Part shown: positions 1 to 9,475 of the stretch, in pieces
Numbering within the stretch: the stretch's first letter is position 1
Layout: each line of letters starts with the position of its first letter
Assembly: GCF_014534645.1 (NCBI RefSeq)
Contig: NZ_JACVQF010000192.1
Coordinates: 1-64,000 of the forward strand
DNA length: 64,000 nt
Reading direction: 5' to 3'
Source: Streptomyces griseicoloratus
Lineage (GTDB): Bacteria; Actinomycetota; Actinomycetes; Streptomycetales; Streptomycetaceae
Program-made: the position numbers and the translations under genes
Notes under the pieces: model-generated
Database searches by the model: none
Told to the model about the DNA's origin: nothing
What the model saw: the letters and a program-made list of their open reading frames with translations, nothing else

Positions 1-67
1 CTACCTGGACTCGAACCAAGACTAACTGAACCAGAATCAGTCGTGCTGCCAATTACACCATAGGCCA
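1..67 (-). tRNA. tRNA-Gln (anticodon CUG), 3' end cut by window edge
   Basis: Read on the minus strand, the 5' acceptor strand TGGCCTA begins at 67, followed by a D arm, an anticodon stem ACTGA/TCAGT around loop TTCTGGT (anticodon CTG, Gln) and a T arm with TTCGAGT. Only TAG of the 3' acceptor strand lies in the window; the last bases and CCA end fall outside. Actinobacteria lack GlnRS, so this tRNA is expected to be mischarged with Glu by GltX and amidated by GatCAB. Confidence 0.93.
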
Positions 68-159
68 CTGGAACGCAAGCCCCTGAGGGGATCTCGTTCT
101 AGCTTTGCGCTTCCGGTTCCCGGCCTTTCGGCCCGCTCCCCGGCGGCGCAGGAAGAACA

Positions 160-891
160 TTACCTGAAGGTGGACGGGGCTCCAAAACGAGTATCGACAC
201 CGAGGAGCGCGGGCAGTTCGGAGAGGGACGCGATACGGCGTGGTCCGGCGGGCGGGCCGGCCGTCGCGCGGGCCCCGTCGCGGTCGATCCACACCGACAG
301 CAACCCGGCGTCCGCGGCGCCCCGTCCGTCGATCTCCGGGTGGTCGCCGACGTACGCCACCTGGTGCGGCGGGAGGCCGAGGGCCTCGCAGGCCGCGAGG
401 AAGGCCCCCGCCTCGGGCTTGGAGACGCCCAGCTCGGCGGCGCACAGGATGGCCTCGAAGCGGTCGTGCACGCCGAGGACGCGCAGCTTGCGGTCCTGGA
501 CGGTGAGGCTGGAGTTGGACAGCACCGCGTGCCGGTGGCTGGCGGCCAGGGCGTCGAGGACGGGCAGGACGTCCGGGAAGAGGGCCCAGGCGGCCTCGTA
601 GTGGGCCAGGTACCGGTCGAACCAGTCGTCGGCCTCGGTGTCCGTGAGGTCACGGTCCAGGAAGACCCGGGTGCGGTCGCGCCGCTGTGTGACGAAATCG
701 ACCTCGCCGGCCGCGAACCGGGCCCACTGCAGGTCGGTGATCTCCCGCCAGCGGGCCAGCGCCTCCTCCACGGAGCCGTACCCGGCCATCAGCCCCTCGG
801 CCAGCAGGTGGGCGTGCATGCCCTCGCGGTCCGCGCTCGTGTAGTCGAACAGGGTGTCGTCCACGTCCCAGACCACGGCGCGAATGCTCAT
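160..891 (-). CDS. HAD-superfamily hydrolase
   Basis: 243 aa soluble phosphatase-like protein. All four HAD motifs are visible: DVDDTLFDY near the N terminus (nucleophile Asp in DxDxT), a Ser motif in VLSNSS, the motif III Lys in VSKPEAGAF and the acidic motif IV in YVGDHPEID. An alpha-helical cap lies between motifs I and II, placing it in the subfamily I group with phosphoglycolate phosphatase and haloacid dehalogenase. The substrate cannot be read from sequence. The ATG at 891 puts motif I about eight residues from the N terminus, as usual. It lies downstream of gltX on the same strand, but a strong hairpin separates them, so it probably has its own promoter. Confidence 0.88.
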   Translation of the reverse strand: MSIRAVVWDVDDTLFDYTSADREGMHAHLLAEGLMAGYGSVEEALARWREITDLQWARFAAGEVDFVTQRRDRTRVFLDRDLTDTEADDWFDRYLAHYEAAWALFPDVLPVLDALAASHRHAVLSNSSLTVQDRKLRVLGVHDRFEAILCAAELGVSKPEAGAFLAACEALGLPPHQVAYVGDHPEIDGRGAADAGLLSVWIDRDGARATAGPPAGPRRIASLSELPALLGVDTRFGAPSTFR

Positions 892-940
892 GATCCGACG
901 GTAGCGCCCGGCCCCCGGCCGCGTCCCGCGGAACGGCGAA

Positions 941-970
941 GGGGCGGCACCCCGGTCCGGGTGCCGCCCC
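941..970 (-). terminator. Hairpin terminator after gltX
   Basis: A 12-bp perfect stem GGGGCGGCACCC / GGGTGCCGCCCC with a 6-nt loop lies 16 bp past the gltX stop, between gltX and the HAD gene. There is no T tract, which is common for Streptomyces terminators. Confidence 0.7.
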
Positions 971-985
971 TGTCACGTGCGTGCG

Positions 986-2470
986 TTACGCCGCCAGCCT
1001 GGCCAGTGCCGCGTCGATGCGGGCCAGCGCCTTGTCCTTGCCCAGGACCTCCAGGGACTCGAACAGGGGCAGGCCGACCGTGCGGCCGGTGACCGCGACG
1101 CGGACCGGGGCCTGGGCCTTGCCGAGCTTGAGGCCGTGGGCCTCGCCGGCGGCCAGGACCGCCTCCTTCAGGGCCTCGGGGGAGGTCCAGTCCGCCGCGT
1201 CCAGCTTCTCGCGGGCGGTGCGCAGCAGGGCGTCCGAGCCCTCCTTCATGGCCTTCGTCCAGCTGGCCTCGTCGAAGACCGGCTCCGGCAGGAACAGGAA
1301 GTCGACGTTGTCGGTGATCTCGGAGAGGACCTTCAGGCGGGTCTGCGCGTGCGGCGCGATCGCCTGCCACTTGGCCTCGTCGAAGTCCTCCGGCGCCCAG
1401 GGGGCGGCGGGGGCCTTCAGCCACGGGCGGCACCGCTCGGTGAAGTCCTTGACCTCCAGCAGGCGGATGTGGTCGCCGTTGATCGCCTCGCACTTCTTGA
1501 GGTCGAAGCGGGCCGGGTTGGGGTTGACGTCGGAGACGTCGAAGGCCGCGATCATCTCGTCGATGGTGAAGATGTCCTGGTCGGCCGAGAGCGACCAGCC
1601 GAGCAGCGAGAGGTAGTTGAGCAGGCCCTCGGGCAGGAAGCCGCGCTCCCGGTAGAGGTTCAGGCTCGACTGCGGGTCGCGCTTGGAGAGCTTCTTGTTG
1701 CCCTCGCCCATCACGTACGGCAGGTGGCCGAAGGCGGGGATCTCCTTGGCGATGCCCAGCTCGATCAGCGCCTTGTACAGGGCGATCTGCCGCGGGGTGG
1801 AGGACAGCAGGTCCTCACCGCGCAGGACGTGGGTGATCTCCATCAGGGCGTCGTCGACCGGGTTGACGAGCGTGTAGAGGGGGGCGCCGTTCGCCCGGAC
1901 GATGCCGTAGTCCGGGACGTTCTCGGGGAGGTACGTGATCTCGCCGCGGACCAGGTCCGTGAAGGTGATCGGCTCGTCGGGCATGCGGAAGCGCACGATG
2001 GGCTCGCGGCCCTGCGCCTTGTACTCCTCGACCTGCTCGGCGCTCAGGTCGCGGCAGTGGCCGTCGTAGCCGGAGGGCTTCCCGGCGGCGCGGGCGGCCT
2101 CGCGGCGGGTGTCCAGCTCCTCCTGGGAGCAGTAGCAGTGGTAGGCGTGGCCGGCGTCGAGCAGCTTGGCGGCGACGTCCTTGTAGATGTCCATGCGCTG
2201 CGACTGGCGGTACGGCGCGTGGGGGCCGCCGACCTCGGGGCCCTCGTCCCAGTCGAAGCCCAGCCAGCGCATGGCGTCGAGCAGCTGCTGGTACGACTCC
2301 TCGGAGTCGCGGGCCGCGTCGGTGTCCTCGATGCGGAAGACCAGGGTGCCGCCGTGGTGCCGGGCGAACGCCCAGTTGAACAGGGCGGTGCGGACCAGGC
2401 CCACGTGGGGGTTACCGGTGGGGGACGGACAGAAACGGACGCGTACTGGGGAGCCGGGTGCGCTAGCCAC
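986..2470 (-). CDS. gltX: Glutamyl-tRNA synthetase
   Basis: Class I aminoacyl-tRNA synthetase attaching Glu to tRNA-Glu and, in organisms without GlnRS, also to tRNA-Gln. The HIGH-type motif is in [19 protein letters not shown] at the N terminus and the KMSKS-type motif is KLSKRD near residue 255; the C-terminal anticodon-binding helical domain is present. The GTG at 2470 gives 494 aa ([11 protein letters not shown]); a TTG at 2479 would add three residues. The GTG start overlaps the stop of the upstream FAH gene by 8 bp, so the two are probably translationally coupled. A tRNA-Gln lies about 0.9 kb downstream and gatB is at the other end of the window, which together form the transamidation route. 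Confidence 0.96.
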   Translation of the reverse strand: MASAPGSPVRVRFCPSPTGNPHVGLVRTALFNWAFARHHGGTLVFRIEDTDAARDSEESYQQLLDAMRWLGFDWDEGPEVGGPHAPYRQSQRMDIYKDVAAKLLDAGHAYHCYCSQEELDTRREAARAAGKPSGYDGHCRDLSAEQVEEYKAQGREPIVRFRMPDEPITFTDLVRGEITYLPENVPDYGIVRANGAPLYTLVNPVDDALMEITHVLRGEDLLSSTPRQIALYKALIELGIAKEIPAFGHLPYVMGEGNKKLSKRDPQSSLNLYRERGFLPEGLLNYLSLLGWSLSADQDIFTIDEMIAAFDVSDVNPNPARFDLKKCEAINGDHIRLLEVKDFTERCRPWLKAPAAPWAPEDFDEAKWQAIAPHAQTRLKVLSEITDNVDFLFLPEPVFDEASWTKAMKEGSDALLRTAREKLDAADWTSPEALKEAVLAAGEAHGLKLGKAQAPVRVAVTGRTVGLPLFESLEVLGKDKALARIDAALARLAA

Positions 2471-3239
2471 GCTTGACAACCTTGTTGGTGAGAGTGCCGA
2501 TGCCTTCGATGGTGACGGCGACCTCGTCGCCGACGTTGAGGGGGCCGACCCCAGCCGGGGTGCCCGTGAGGATCACGTCGCCCGGGAGCAGCGTCATGGC
2601 CTCGGAGATGTTGACGATCAGGTCCTCGACGGAGTGGATCATCTCGCTGGTGCGGCCGAGCTGGCGCTGCGCGCCGTTGACCGTGAGCTGGATGGTCAGG
2701 TCGGCGGGGTCCAGGTCGGTCTCCACCCAGGGGCCCAGCGGGCAGGAGGAGTCGAAGCCCTTGGCCCTGGCCCACTGCTTCTCGCGGCGCTGCACGTCGC
2801 GGGCGGTGACGTCATTGGCGCAGGTGTAGCCGAAGATCACGTCCTTGACGCGTTCGCGCGGGACCTCGCGGCACATGCGGCCGATGACCACGGCGAGCTC
2901 GGCCTCGTGGTGCAGTTCCTCGGAGAAGGAGGGGTACTGGATGTCGTCGCCGGGGCCGATGACCGAGGTGGATGGCTTGAAGAAGGCGAACGGGGCCTCG
3001 GGCACCTCGTTGCCGAGTTCGCGGGCGTGCTCGGCGTAGTTGCGGCCGAAGGCCACGACCTTGTTGGGGAGCACCGGCGGCAGGAGCCGTACCTTGCTCA
3101 GCGGCACCTTGGTGCCGGAGAGCTCGAAGTCCGCGTAGGGGATGCCCTTGATGATGTCGAGGACGAGCTCGTCCGGCTGGTCGCCCTCGACCGCGCCGAA
3201 GGCGACGTTCCCGTCGATGGAGAACCTGGCGATGCGCAC
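2463..3239 (-). CDS. Fumarylacetoacetate hydrolase (FAH) family protein
   Basis: 258 aa. It has a short N-terminal domain ([19 protein letters not shown]) followed by the FAH catalytic fold with [12 protein letters not shown] carrying the metal-binding Glu residues, [14 protein letters not shown], and the C-terminal [14 protein letters not shown] motif. Members act as 2-hydroxyhepta-2,4-diene-1,7-dioate isomerases, acylpyruvate hydrolases or oxaloacetate decarboxylases; which reaction applies here cannot be decided. It is co-oriented with gltX and overlaps it by 8 bp, an operon arrangement that says little about function. Confidence 0.92.
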   Translation of the reverse strand: MRIARFSIDGNVAFGAVEGDQPDELVLDIIKGIPYADFELSGTKVPLSKVRLLPPVLPNKVVAFGRNYAEHARELGNEVPEAPFAFFKPSTSVIGPGDDIQYPSFSEELHHEAELAVVIGRMCREVPRERVKDVIFGYTCANDVTARDVQRREKQWARAKGFDSSCPLGPWVETDLDPADLTIQLTVNGAQRQLGRTSEMIHSVEDLIVNISEAMTLLPGDVILTGTPAGVGPLNVGDEVAVTIEGIGTLTNKVVKRG

Positions 3240-3408
3240 GGGTTGCTTGGCCCCTTGCTGAAGCGGCTGGAGTCTGACGCTCCAGGCTAACGCGGCAGGG
3301 GTCGGGCGCCTCGCGCATCACCCGCCGTGTACCGCGGCAGGTCGTGCGCGGGCGCCCGTGGTGCCCGCTCCCGGCCGCCGCGTGAACGGGCGGCGGCCCG
3401 GGGGCGTA

Positions 3409-3597
3409 CTACTCTGCGGCGGAGGCCGCGACCGGGATCTCCATGAGGACGGTGCGCCGGGGGTTGGCGGTCTGGGCGGGGAGCTCGACGGGGTGCTCCG
3501 GCCGGTCCGGCGTCTGCAGTTCGTCGGCGTCCTTCAGGTGTGCCAGCGTCGTGCGCCGCGGGTTGGCGATCTTGTGGAACATCATCGTCGTCTTCAC
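3409..3597 (-). CDS. Small protein with two ANPRRT motifs
   Basis: 62 aa, GTG start at 3597 (MKTTMMFHKIANPRRT). I do not recognise a named family. It contains an imperfect internal duplication: IANPRRTTLAHL near residues 10-21 and TANPRRTVLMEI near 43-54, joined by an acidic and Pro-rich linker. It has no signal peptide or membrane segment. The ribosome site is weak (AGGG about 12 nt from the GTG), and an ATG at residue 5 is an alternative. It sits alone between the FAH gene and the first conservon, divergent from cvnA1, with which it shares an upstream region of about 600 bp. It could be a short regulatory or binding peptide; function unknown. Confidence 0.6.
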   Translation of the reverse strand: MKTTMMFHKIANPRRTTLAHLKDADELQTPDRPEHPVELPAQTANPRRTVLMEIPVAASAAE

Positions 3598-4196
3598 GGT
3601 TGAACGAGACCCTGTCGTGTCCGGGCGCCAGGGGGTCGAGGACCCTCGTGCGGGCGCGGGTTGTCGGTTTTGCCTTCTCTGTAAAGCGTCAGGCTAAACA
3701 TGCGATTCCCGTCGAACGCGGGGAGAGTCGGCGATCACCGTGTGAGTTTGCTCACTTATCAAGGGTCAAACCGGTCAATCCAGACGCGCCGTTCTCCCCA
3801 ACGAAACGGACATTGACCCCCTGAAGCCCCCATTCCGCTCCTGATCATGTCGACTGGGACACCCGTCGCGCATTGGCGACTCGCGGGGATGTGACCGTTT
3901 TGAGAGTGATCATTTTCTACGACCCGTGACCCGGCCCTCACGTGCTGTCACCTACGCCACGGCCTGACCCACGGGCCTTGTTGGAGATCCGGCACTGTGC
4001 TGGAATTCCACGGACCGCCGCAGGATCGAGCCGGCGCACAGGGGGCGCAGACAAGCGCCGAGCGGCGGCACGAAGGGGGAGCCAGCGCCGGTCACTCACG
4101 ACCACCACGGGGGCGTATTCAGGGCGCCCCTATGACGCCGACACCGTGTCCCGCCGTTCGTGCGGAGGGGCGCCTGGTCCAGAGGTTGCGACGCTA
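3598..4196. promoter_or_regulatory. Divergent upstream region of NPRRT peptide gene and cvnA1
   Basis: About 600 bp without a convincing gene, and less G+C rich than its surroundings around 3680-3920. It contains a GTGAG-TTTG-CTCAC inverted repeat at 3742-3755 that resembles the palindromic sites of developmental regulators such as BldD, though this is only a visual resemblance. The element GTGCTGGAATTCCA at 3997-4010 recurs with one change upstream of cvnA2 (9736-9749). An AGAGGTTG box lies 11 nt before the cvnA1 GTG and occurs at the same spacing before cvnA2. Confidence 0.5.
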
Positions 4197-7100
4197 GTGC
4201 AGGGACGTTTCAAGAGGGATGGCAGCGCTTCGGCGGAGCCGGAGCACGGCGGGACCGGCCCCACGGCCGTCAGCTCCTCGCCCCAGCACGCCCAGAACCC
4301 GGGCCAGGCTCCGTCCGGCGACAGCGCGGAGCGCCCCGGACGCCCCGGTCCGGCTGGGGCCCCGACCGCCTCGGCCCCGGCGTCGGCGGCGAAGCCGCCC
4401 AAGGGCCCGACCGGCCCCGGCCCGCGAATAGCCCTGCGGAACTGGCGGATCTCCACCCGTCTGGTGTCGCTGCTCGCGCTCCCGGTGGTCGCGGCCACCT
4501 CGCTGGGCGCGATGCGCATCAGCCAGTCCATGGACGACATCCAGCAGCTCGACAACATGAAGCTGCTGACGGACATGACCAAGCAGGCCACCGAACTGGC
4601 CGCCGCGCTCCAGGAGGAGCGCGACCAGTCCGCCGGCCCCCTCGCGCACGGCTCGAAGGCCAGCGCGATCTCCGTGAAGGGCGACCGGGAGAAGACCGAC
4701 CGGGCCCTGAAGAACTTCCTCGACAGCTCCGAGGAGATCGACAGCGCCAGCAAGGAAGGCAACCTCGTCGGCGTCCGCGACAGCCTCGTCGGCCTCGCGA
4801 GCGACCTGAACGACCTCAACAAGATCCGCAGCAGCGCCTACCAGGCCGAGGAGAACTCGACCCAGACCGTCGAGGCCTACCACCGCCTGATCACCCACCT
4901 GCTCGACCTCTCCCAGGACATGGCGGAGGCGACCAGCAACCCGGAGATGATCCAGCGCACGCGCGCCCTGGCCGCGTTCTCGTCGGCCAAGGAGTACGCG
5001 TCCATCCAGCGCGCGGTCATCGCGGCGGCCCTGCCGGCGAGCAACACCACGCGCGGCAACATCTCCGAGAACGACCGGCTGTACGCCGAGTCCGCGCTGC
5101 AGAGCCAGAAGTCCGAGATCCGCAGCTTCAGCAGCATCTACGGCGACGGCGCCGAGGAACTCCTCAAGCCCATCTCCCAGGGCAACCCGACCATCGAGGC
5201 CACCGACACCTACGCCGGCCGTGCGCTCAGCAGCCAGGACGGTCTCGAGGGGCTGGACAAGCGGTCGTACCAGGACTGGCTGGACGACAGCTCCACCAAG
5301 ATCCAGCAGATGAAGAACATCGAGCACACGCTGCTCGAGGACATGGAGCAGAAGGCCCGCGAGCTGCGCAGCGCCTCCGAGCAGGAAGCCATCATCTCCG
5401 GTGCGCTGATCCTGATCGTGCTCGGCGTCTCGCTGGTCGGCGCCTTCGTCGTTGCCCGGTCCATGATCCGCTCGCTGCGCCGCCTGGAGGAGACCGCGAC
5501 CAAGGTCGCCCAGGACCGTCTGCCCGAGCTGGTCAAGCAGCTCTCGGAGACCGACCCGCAGGACGTGGACACCTCCGTGGAGTCGGTCGGCGTGCACTCC
5601 CGGGACGAGATCGGCCGGGTGGCCGCGGCCTTCGACGACGTGCACCGCGAGGCGGTCCGCCTCGCCGCCGAGCAGGCCCTGCTGCGGGGCAACGTCAACG
5701 CGATGTTCACCAACCTCTCGCGCCGCTCCCAGGGTCTGATCCAGCGCCAGCTGTCGCTGATCTCCGAGCTGGAGTCCCGCGAGGCCGACCCGGACCAGCT
5801 CTCCTCGCTGTTCAAGCTCGACCACCTCGCCACGCGCATGCGCCGTAACGGTGAGAACCTCCTCGTCCTCGCGGGTGAGGAGCCCGGCCGCCGCTGGACC
5901 CGCCCGGTCCCGCTGGTCGACGTGCTGCGCGCCGCCGCCTCCGAGGTGGAGCAGTACGAGCGCATCGAGCTGGCCGCCGTGCCGACCACCGAGGTGGCCG
6001 GCCGGGTCGTCAACGACCTCGTGCACCTGCTCGCCGAGCTGCTGGAGAACGCGACGTCGTTCTCCTCGCCGCAGACCAAGGTCAAGGTCACCGGTCACGC
6101 GCTGCCCGACGGCCGCGTGCTGATCGAGATCCACGACACCGGTATCGGCCTGTCGCCGGAGGACCTCGCCGCGATCAACGAGCGGCTCGCCTCGCCGCCC
6201 ACCGTGGACGTCTCCGTCTCCCGCCGCATGGGTCTGTTCGTGGTCGGCCGTCTGTCGCAGCGGCACGGCATCCGCATCCAGCTGCGCCCGTCCGACTCCG
6301 GCGGTACGACCGCGCTGGTCATGCTGCCCGTCGACGTCGCCCAGGGCGGCCGCAAGCCGCAGCCCAAGCCGGGTCAGCCGGCCGTGGGCGGCGGCGGTCC
6401 GGCGGCCGCGCAGGCCGCGGCCGGTGCCGCGGCGGCCCGGCGCGGCGGCCAGGGCGGTGGCCTCGGTGGTGGCGGTGGTCTCGGTGGCGGCGCCCTCGGC
6501 GCCGGTGCACCGGGCGGCGGCCGGCTCGGCGCCGGTCAGGGCCCGCGGGCCGCGCTGCCCGGGCGCGACGCGGGCGGCCGTCCGGGTGCTCCGGGAGGAG
6601 CGCGCGGACCGCAGGCCCCGGCCGCTCCTCAGCAGGGCCGCCCCGCTCCCGCCGGTGCCGGTCAGGCGCCGGGTGCCCCGCAGGGCCTGCAGGCCGCGGG
6701 CATGAACGCGCCGCAGGGCAACGCACCGCAGAACAACGCGCCGCAGGGCCAGGACGCCTTCGGCGGCGGTCGTGGGCCGTCCCCGTCCCCGCAGCGCGGC
6801 AGGCGCAGGAACAACGGCAACGGCGAGGCCGGACAGGACCGTCGTCCGCAGCTTCCGCCGCGCGGCGGCCCGCGGGCCGAGCTGCCCGGCGGCAACCCGC
6901 AGCCCCGCGTGCCCAGCTGGAGCGACGAGAACGCGCAGCCGCCCGTGCCGCGCGCCTCGCTGGACACCCCGCGCGGCCACGAGGAGCCGGACTCCTCCCG
7001 GACCGACCGGACGCCGCGCTTCGACGACCGGCAGGGCCCGGGTTCGACCGCGGAGATTCCGGCGGTCCCCCGGTTCGACGAGCACCAGGGCCCCGGCTCC

Positions 7101-7985
7101 ACGGCCGAGTTCGCCCGCCCCGACTTCGACGCCCCGGCACCTCCCGCCGCCCCGCAGAACACGGGCCAGTTCGCCCAGGCCGGCCCCGAGCACTACGGCC
7201 GTCCCGGGACGAACGCCCCGCAGGGCGACCGGTTCGCCCCCGCCGCGCCGCCCGCTCCGCAGGCGGACAACGGGCAGTTCGTCCGCCAGGACATCTTCGG
7301 CGGGCAGGGCGTGCCCAACGACCCGGCCACGACCGGTCAGTTCGCGGCCCCGCAGGCGTACGACAACGGCTCCACCGGGCAGCACGCCCTGCCGGACCGG
7401 CACAACCCGTCCGCCACCGGCCAGTTCGAGCGTCCGCAGGTCAACGGCGCCCAGCACGGCGGCGACTTCGGCGCCCCGCAGGCCCCGGCCCCGCAGCGCC
7501 GCCCCGTGCGCCAGGAGCCCGAGGCCCTGCCGCCGGCGTCCGGCCCCGGTGACGGGCGCACCCCGCTGTACGACACGCTGGAGACCAACTGGTTCCACGG
7601 CGACCGTGCGGCGAGGACGCAGGGCAACGCCCAGGAGCCGCAGGCCCCCGCGGCACAGCAGTCCCCCTCCGCGCCCCAGCGGAGCACCACCTCCGCCTGG
7701 CGCAGCTCGCCGAACGACGACCTCGTCCGGCAGGCCGAGCGCGTCCGGCAGCCGGCCGCGGGCGGGGTCACCACCTCCGGCCTGCCGCGCCGGGTGCCCC
7801 GGGCCAACCTGGTCCCGGGCACGGCTCAGCAGCAGTCGCACCAGAGCGGTCCGCAGGTCTCGCGCGCGCCCGACGACGTGCGCGGCCGGCTGACCAATCT
7901 CCGTCGGGGAATCGCACAGGGCCGTCAGGCCGGCAGCAACCAGACCGGCAGCTACCCGCGGCCCACTCACCAGCAGGAGCGTTAG
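4197..7985 (+). CDS. cvnA: Conservon 1 sensor: histidine-kinase-like membrane protein CvnA
   Basis: 1262 aa from the GTG at 4197 (MQGRFKRDG). Order: disordered Pro/Ala N terminus (1-80), TM1 about 86-106, an extracytoplasmic helical sensing region resembling nitrate/nitrite-sensing modules, TM2 about 398-421, a HAMP linker, then a histidine-kinase-type ATPase with the N box LLAELLENAT (about 612), G1 box DTGIGLSPED (about 647) and G2 region GLFVVGRLSQRHG (about 678). From about 710 the protein is a 550-residue Gly/Pro/Gln-rich tail ending in a conserved segment (SGLPRRVPRANLV and VRGRLTNLRRG). CvnA proteins form membrane heterocomplexes with CvnB, C and D, likened to eukaryotic G-protein-coupled systems. 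The open frame extends upstream to 3942, but that part lacks coding character. Confidence 0.93.
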   Translation: MQGRFKRDGSASAEPEHGGTGPTAVSSSPQHAQNPGQAPSGDSAERPGRPGPAGAPTASAPASAAKPPKGPTGPGPRIALRNWRISTRLVSLLALPVVAATSLGAMRISQSMDDIQQLDNMKLLTDMTKQATELAAALQEERDQSAGPLAHGSKASAISVKGDREKTDRALKNFLDSSEEIDSASKEGNLVGVRDSLVGLASDLNDLNKIRSSAYQAEENSTQTVEAYHRLITHLLDLSQDMAEATSNPEMIQRTRALAAFSSAKEYASIQRAVIAAALPASNTTRGNISENDRLYAESALQSQKSEIRSFSSIYGDGAEELLKPISQGNPTIEATDTYAGRALSSQDGLEGLDKRSYQDWLDDSSTKIQQMKNIEHTLLEDMEQKARELRSASEQEAIISGALILIVLGVSLVGAFVVARSMIRSLRRLEETATKVAQDRLPELVKQLSETDPQDVDTSVESVGVHSRDEIGRVAAAFDDVHREAVRLAAEQALLRGNVNAMFTNLSRRSQGLIQRQLSLISELESREADPDQLSSLFKLDHLATRMRRNGENLLVLAGEEPGRRWTRPVPLVDVLRAAASEVEQYERIELAAVPTTEVAGRVVNDLVHLLAELLENATSFSSPQTKVKVTGHALPDGRVLIEIHDTGIGLSPEDLAAINERLASPPTVDVSVSRRMGLFVVGRLSQRHGIRIQLRPSDSGGTTALVMLPVDVAQGGRKPQPKPGQPAVGGGGPAAAQAAAGAAAARRGGQGGGLGGGGGLGGGALGAGAPGGGRLGAGQGPRAALPGRDAGGRPGAPGGARGPQAPAAPQQGRPAPAGAGQAPGAPQGLQAAGMNAPQGNAPQNNAPQGQDAFGGGRGPSPSPQRGRRRNNGNGEAGQDRRPQLPPRGGPRAELPGGNPQPRVPSWSDENAQPPVPRASLDTPRGHEEPDSSRTDRTPRFDDRQGPGSTAEIPAVPRFDEHQGPGSTAEFARPDFDAPAPPAAPQNTGQFAQAGPEHYGRPGTNAPQGDRFAPAAPPAPQADNGQFVRQDIFGGQGVPNDPATTGQFAAPQAYDNGSTGQHALPDRHNPSATGQFERPQVNGAQHGGDFGAPQAPAPQRRPVRQEPEALPPASGPGDGRTPLYDTLETNWFHGDRAARTQGNAQEPQAPAAQQSPSAPQRSTTSAWRSSPNDDLVRQAERVRQPAAGGVTTSGLPRRVPRANLVPGTAQQQSHQSGPQVSRAPDDVRGRLTNLRRGIAQGRQAGSNQTGSYPRPTHQQER

Positions 7986-8408
7986 TTGAGCCCGATGAGC
8001 CAGGCGGCACAGAACCTCAACTGGTTGATCACGAATTTCGTGGACAACACCCCGGGGGTGTCCCACACCGTCGTCGTGTCCGCCGACGGACTCCTTCTGG
8101 CGATGTCCGAGGGCTTCCCGCGCGACCGCGCCGACCAACTGGCGGCCGTCGCCTCGGGGCTGACCTCACTGACCGCCGGGGCGTCCCGGATCTTCGAGGG
8201 CGGCAACGTGGCACAGACGGTCGTGGAGATGGAACGCGGGTTCCTCTTCCTCATGTCCGTCTCGGACGGCTCTTCCCTGGCCGTCCTCGCCCATCCGGAG
8301 TGCGACATCGGCCTCGTCGGCTACGAGATGGCACTCCTCGTCGACCGCGCGGGCGCGGTGCTCACGCCCGACCTGCGCGCCGAACTACAGGGAAGTCTGC
8401 TCCACTGA
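7986..8408 (+). CDS. cvnB: Conservon 1 roadblock/LC7 protein CvnB
   Basis: 140 aa roadblock/LC7-domain protein (LNWLITNFVDNTPGVSHTVV, then VSADGLLLAMSEG), a fold that in MglB-like proteins acts on small GTPases as activator or scaffold. The start is probably the TTG at 7986, directly after the cvnA1 stop: AGGAG at 7975-7979 lies 6 nt before it, whereas the in-frame ATG at 7995 would be 15 nt away. The paralogue in conservon 2 uses GTG at the same place. The two CvnB proteins differ at only about 8 of 140 positions. Confidence 0.93.
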   Translation: MSPMSQAAQNLNWLITNFVDNTPGVSHTVVVSADGLLLAMSEGFPRDRADQLAAVASGLTSLTAGASRIFEGGNVAQTVVEMERGFLFLMSVSDGSSLAVLAHPECDIGLVGYEMALLVDRAGAVLTPDLRAELQGSLLH

Positions 8409-8520
8409 CCGGCCCCGGCACCACCCGTCTCACCAAATCACCGTCCGGCCGCCACAATCCCCCCACCGGCCTCGTCAGACGGTCACGACTGACCGACTTG
8501 CTGTCCCGCCCGGAGGATTC

Positions 8521-8919
8521 ATGACCCCGCCCACCGCCTCTCATGATCCGTACGCGGAGCCGTACGAGGACGAGGGCGACCAGCCGCTGGTACGTCCGTA
8601 CGCGATGACCGGCGGCCGGACGAGGCCGCGCTATCAGCTCGCCATCGAGGCGCTGATCAGCACGACGGCCGATCCGGCAGCGCTCATGGGGCTGCTTCCC
8701 GAGCACCAGCGCATCTGCCACCTGTGCCGTGAGGTGAAGTCGGTGGCCGAGGTGTCGGCTCTGCTGTCGATGCCGCTGGGCGTGGCCCGGATCCTGGTGG
8801 CGGACCTCGCCGAGGCCGGACTCGTGGCCGTCCACCAGCCGGGCGGCGACGAGAACAACGGCGGTGCGCCGGACGTGACACTGCTCGAAAGGGTGCTCAG
8901 TGGACTTCGCAAGCTCTGA
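8521..8919 (+). CDS. cvnC: Conservon 1 DUF742 protein CvnC
   Basis: 132 aa DUF742 protein. The N terminus is acidic and variable, followed by the family hallmark VRPYAMTGGRTRPRYQLAIEAL, a winged-helix-like core with HQRICHLCREVKSVAEVSALL and VARILVADLAEAGLV, and the C-terminal LLERVLSGLRKL. Family members are predicted to bind DNA or to bridge the CvnA complex to regulators; the role is not established. A GGAGGATTC ribosome site precedes the ATG. Its end overlaps the cvnD start by 20 bp. Confidence 0.92.
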   Translation: MTPPTASHDPYAEPYEDEGDQPLVRPYAMTGGRTRPRYQLAIEALISTTADPAALMGLLPEHQRICHLCREVKSVAEVSALLSMPLGVARILVADLAEAGLVAVHQPGGDENNGGAPDVTLLERVLSGLRKL

Positions 8920-9475
8920 CGGGGGTCGGGCGACCACCTCCGCGAAGATCGTGGTGGCCGGCGGCTTCGGCGTGGGCAAGACCACGTTCGTCGGCGCCGT
9001 CTCCGAGATCAATCCGCTGCGCACCGAGGCCGTGATGACCTCCGCCAGCGCCGGGATCGACGACCTCACGCACGCCGGGGACAAGACGACCACCACGGTC
9101 GCCATGGACTTCGGCCGCATCACGCTCGACCAGGACCTGATCCTGTACCTGTTCGGTACGCCCGGCCAGGACCGGTTCTGGTTCATGTGGGACGACCTGG
9201 TGCGCGGCGCCATCGGCGCGGTGGTCCTGGTCGACACCCGGCGGCTGGCCGACTGCTTCCCGGCCGTGGACTACTTCGAGAACTCGGGCCTGCCCTTCGT
9301 CGTCGCCCTCAACGGCTTCGACGGCCAGCAGCCGTACACCCCGGACGAGGTGCGCGAGGCGCTGCAGATCGGCCCCGACACCCCGATCATCACCACCGAC
9401 GCCCGGCACCGGGCCGACGCCAAGAGTGCGCTGATCACGCTGGTGGAGCATGCGCTGATGGCACGGCTGAGGTGA
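8900..9475 (+). CDS. cvnD: Conservon 1 small GTPase CvnD
   Basis: 191 aa Ras-like GTPase of the bacterial conservon type. The P loop is GGFGVGKT (about residues 21-28), the switch II region is FGTPGQDRFWF (about 76-86) and strand 5 reads ALNGFDG where NKxD is expected, so the guanine-specificity Lys is replaced by Gly. It starts at a GTG inside the 3' end of cvnC (20-bp overlap), implying coupled translation. It is expected to work at the membrane with CvnA, B and C. The copy in conservon 2 is nearly identical. Confidence 0.93.
   Translation: MDFASSDGGRATTSAKIVVAGGFGVGKTTFVGAVSEINPLRTEAVMTSASAGIDDLTHAGDKTTTTVAMDFGRITLDQDLILYLFGTPGQDRFWFMWDDLVRGAIGAVVLVDTRRLADCFPAVDYFENSGLPFVVALNGFDGQQPYTPDEVREALQIGPDTPIITTDARHRADAKSALITLVEHALMARLR

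Noticed and set aside
3942-4196. N-terminal extension of cvnA1
   Set aside because: Weak codon bias, Arg-rich product and no counterpart in cvnA2; the GTG at 4197 has the same upstream box and spacing as cvnA2.
3997-4197. 66-codon ORF before cvnA1
   Set aside because: Poor third-position bias and no similarity to the ORF before cvnA2 beyond the shared first ten bases; kept only as part of a finding.
4194-8138. 1314-codon open frame on the minus strand opposite cvnA1
   Set aside because: It mirrors the third-position G+C bias of cvnA1; its translation is low complexity with no family resemblance. The same holds for 9684-13181 opposite cvnA2.
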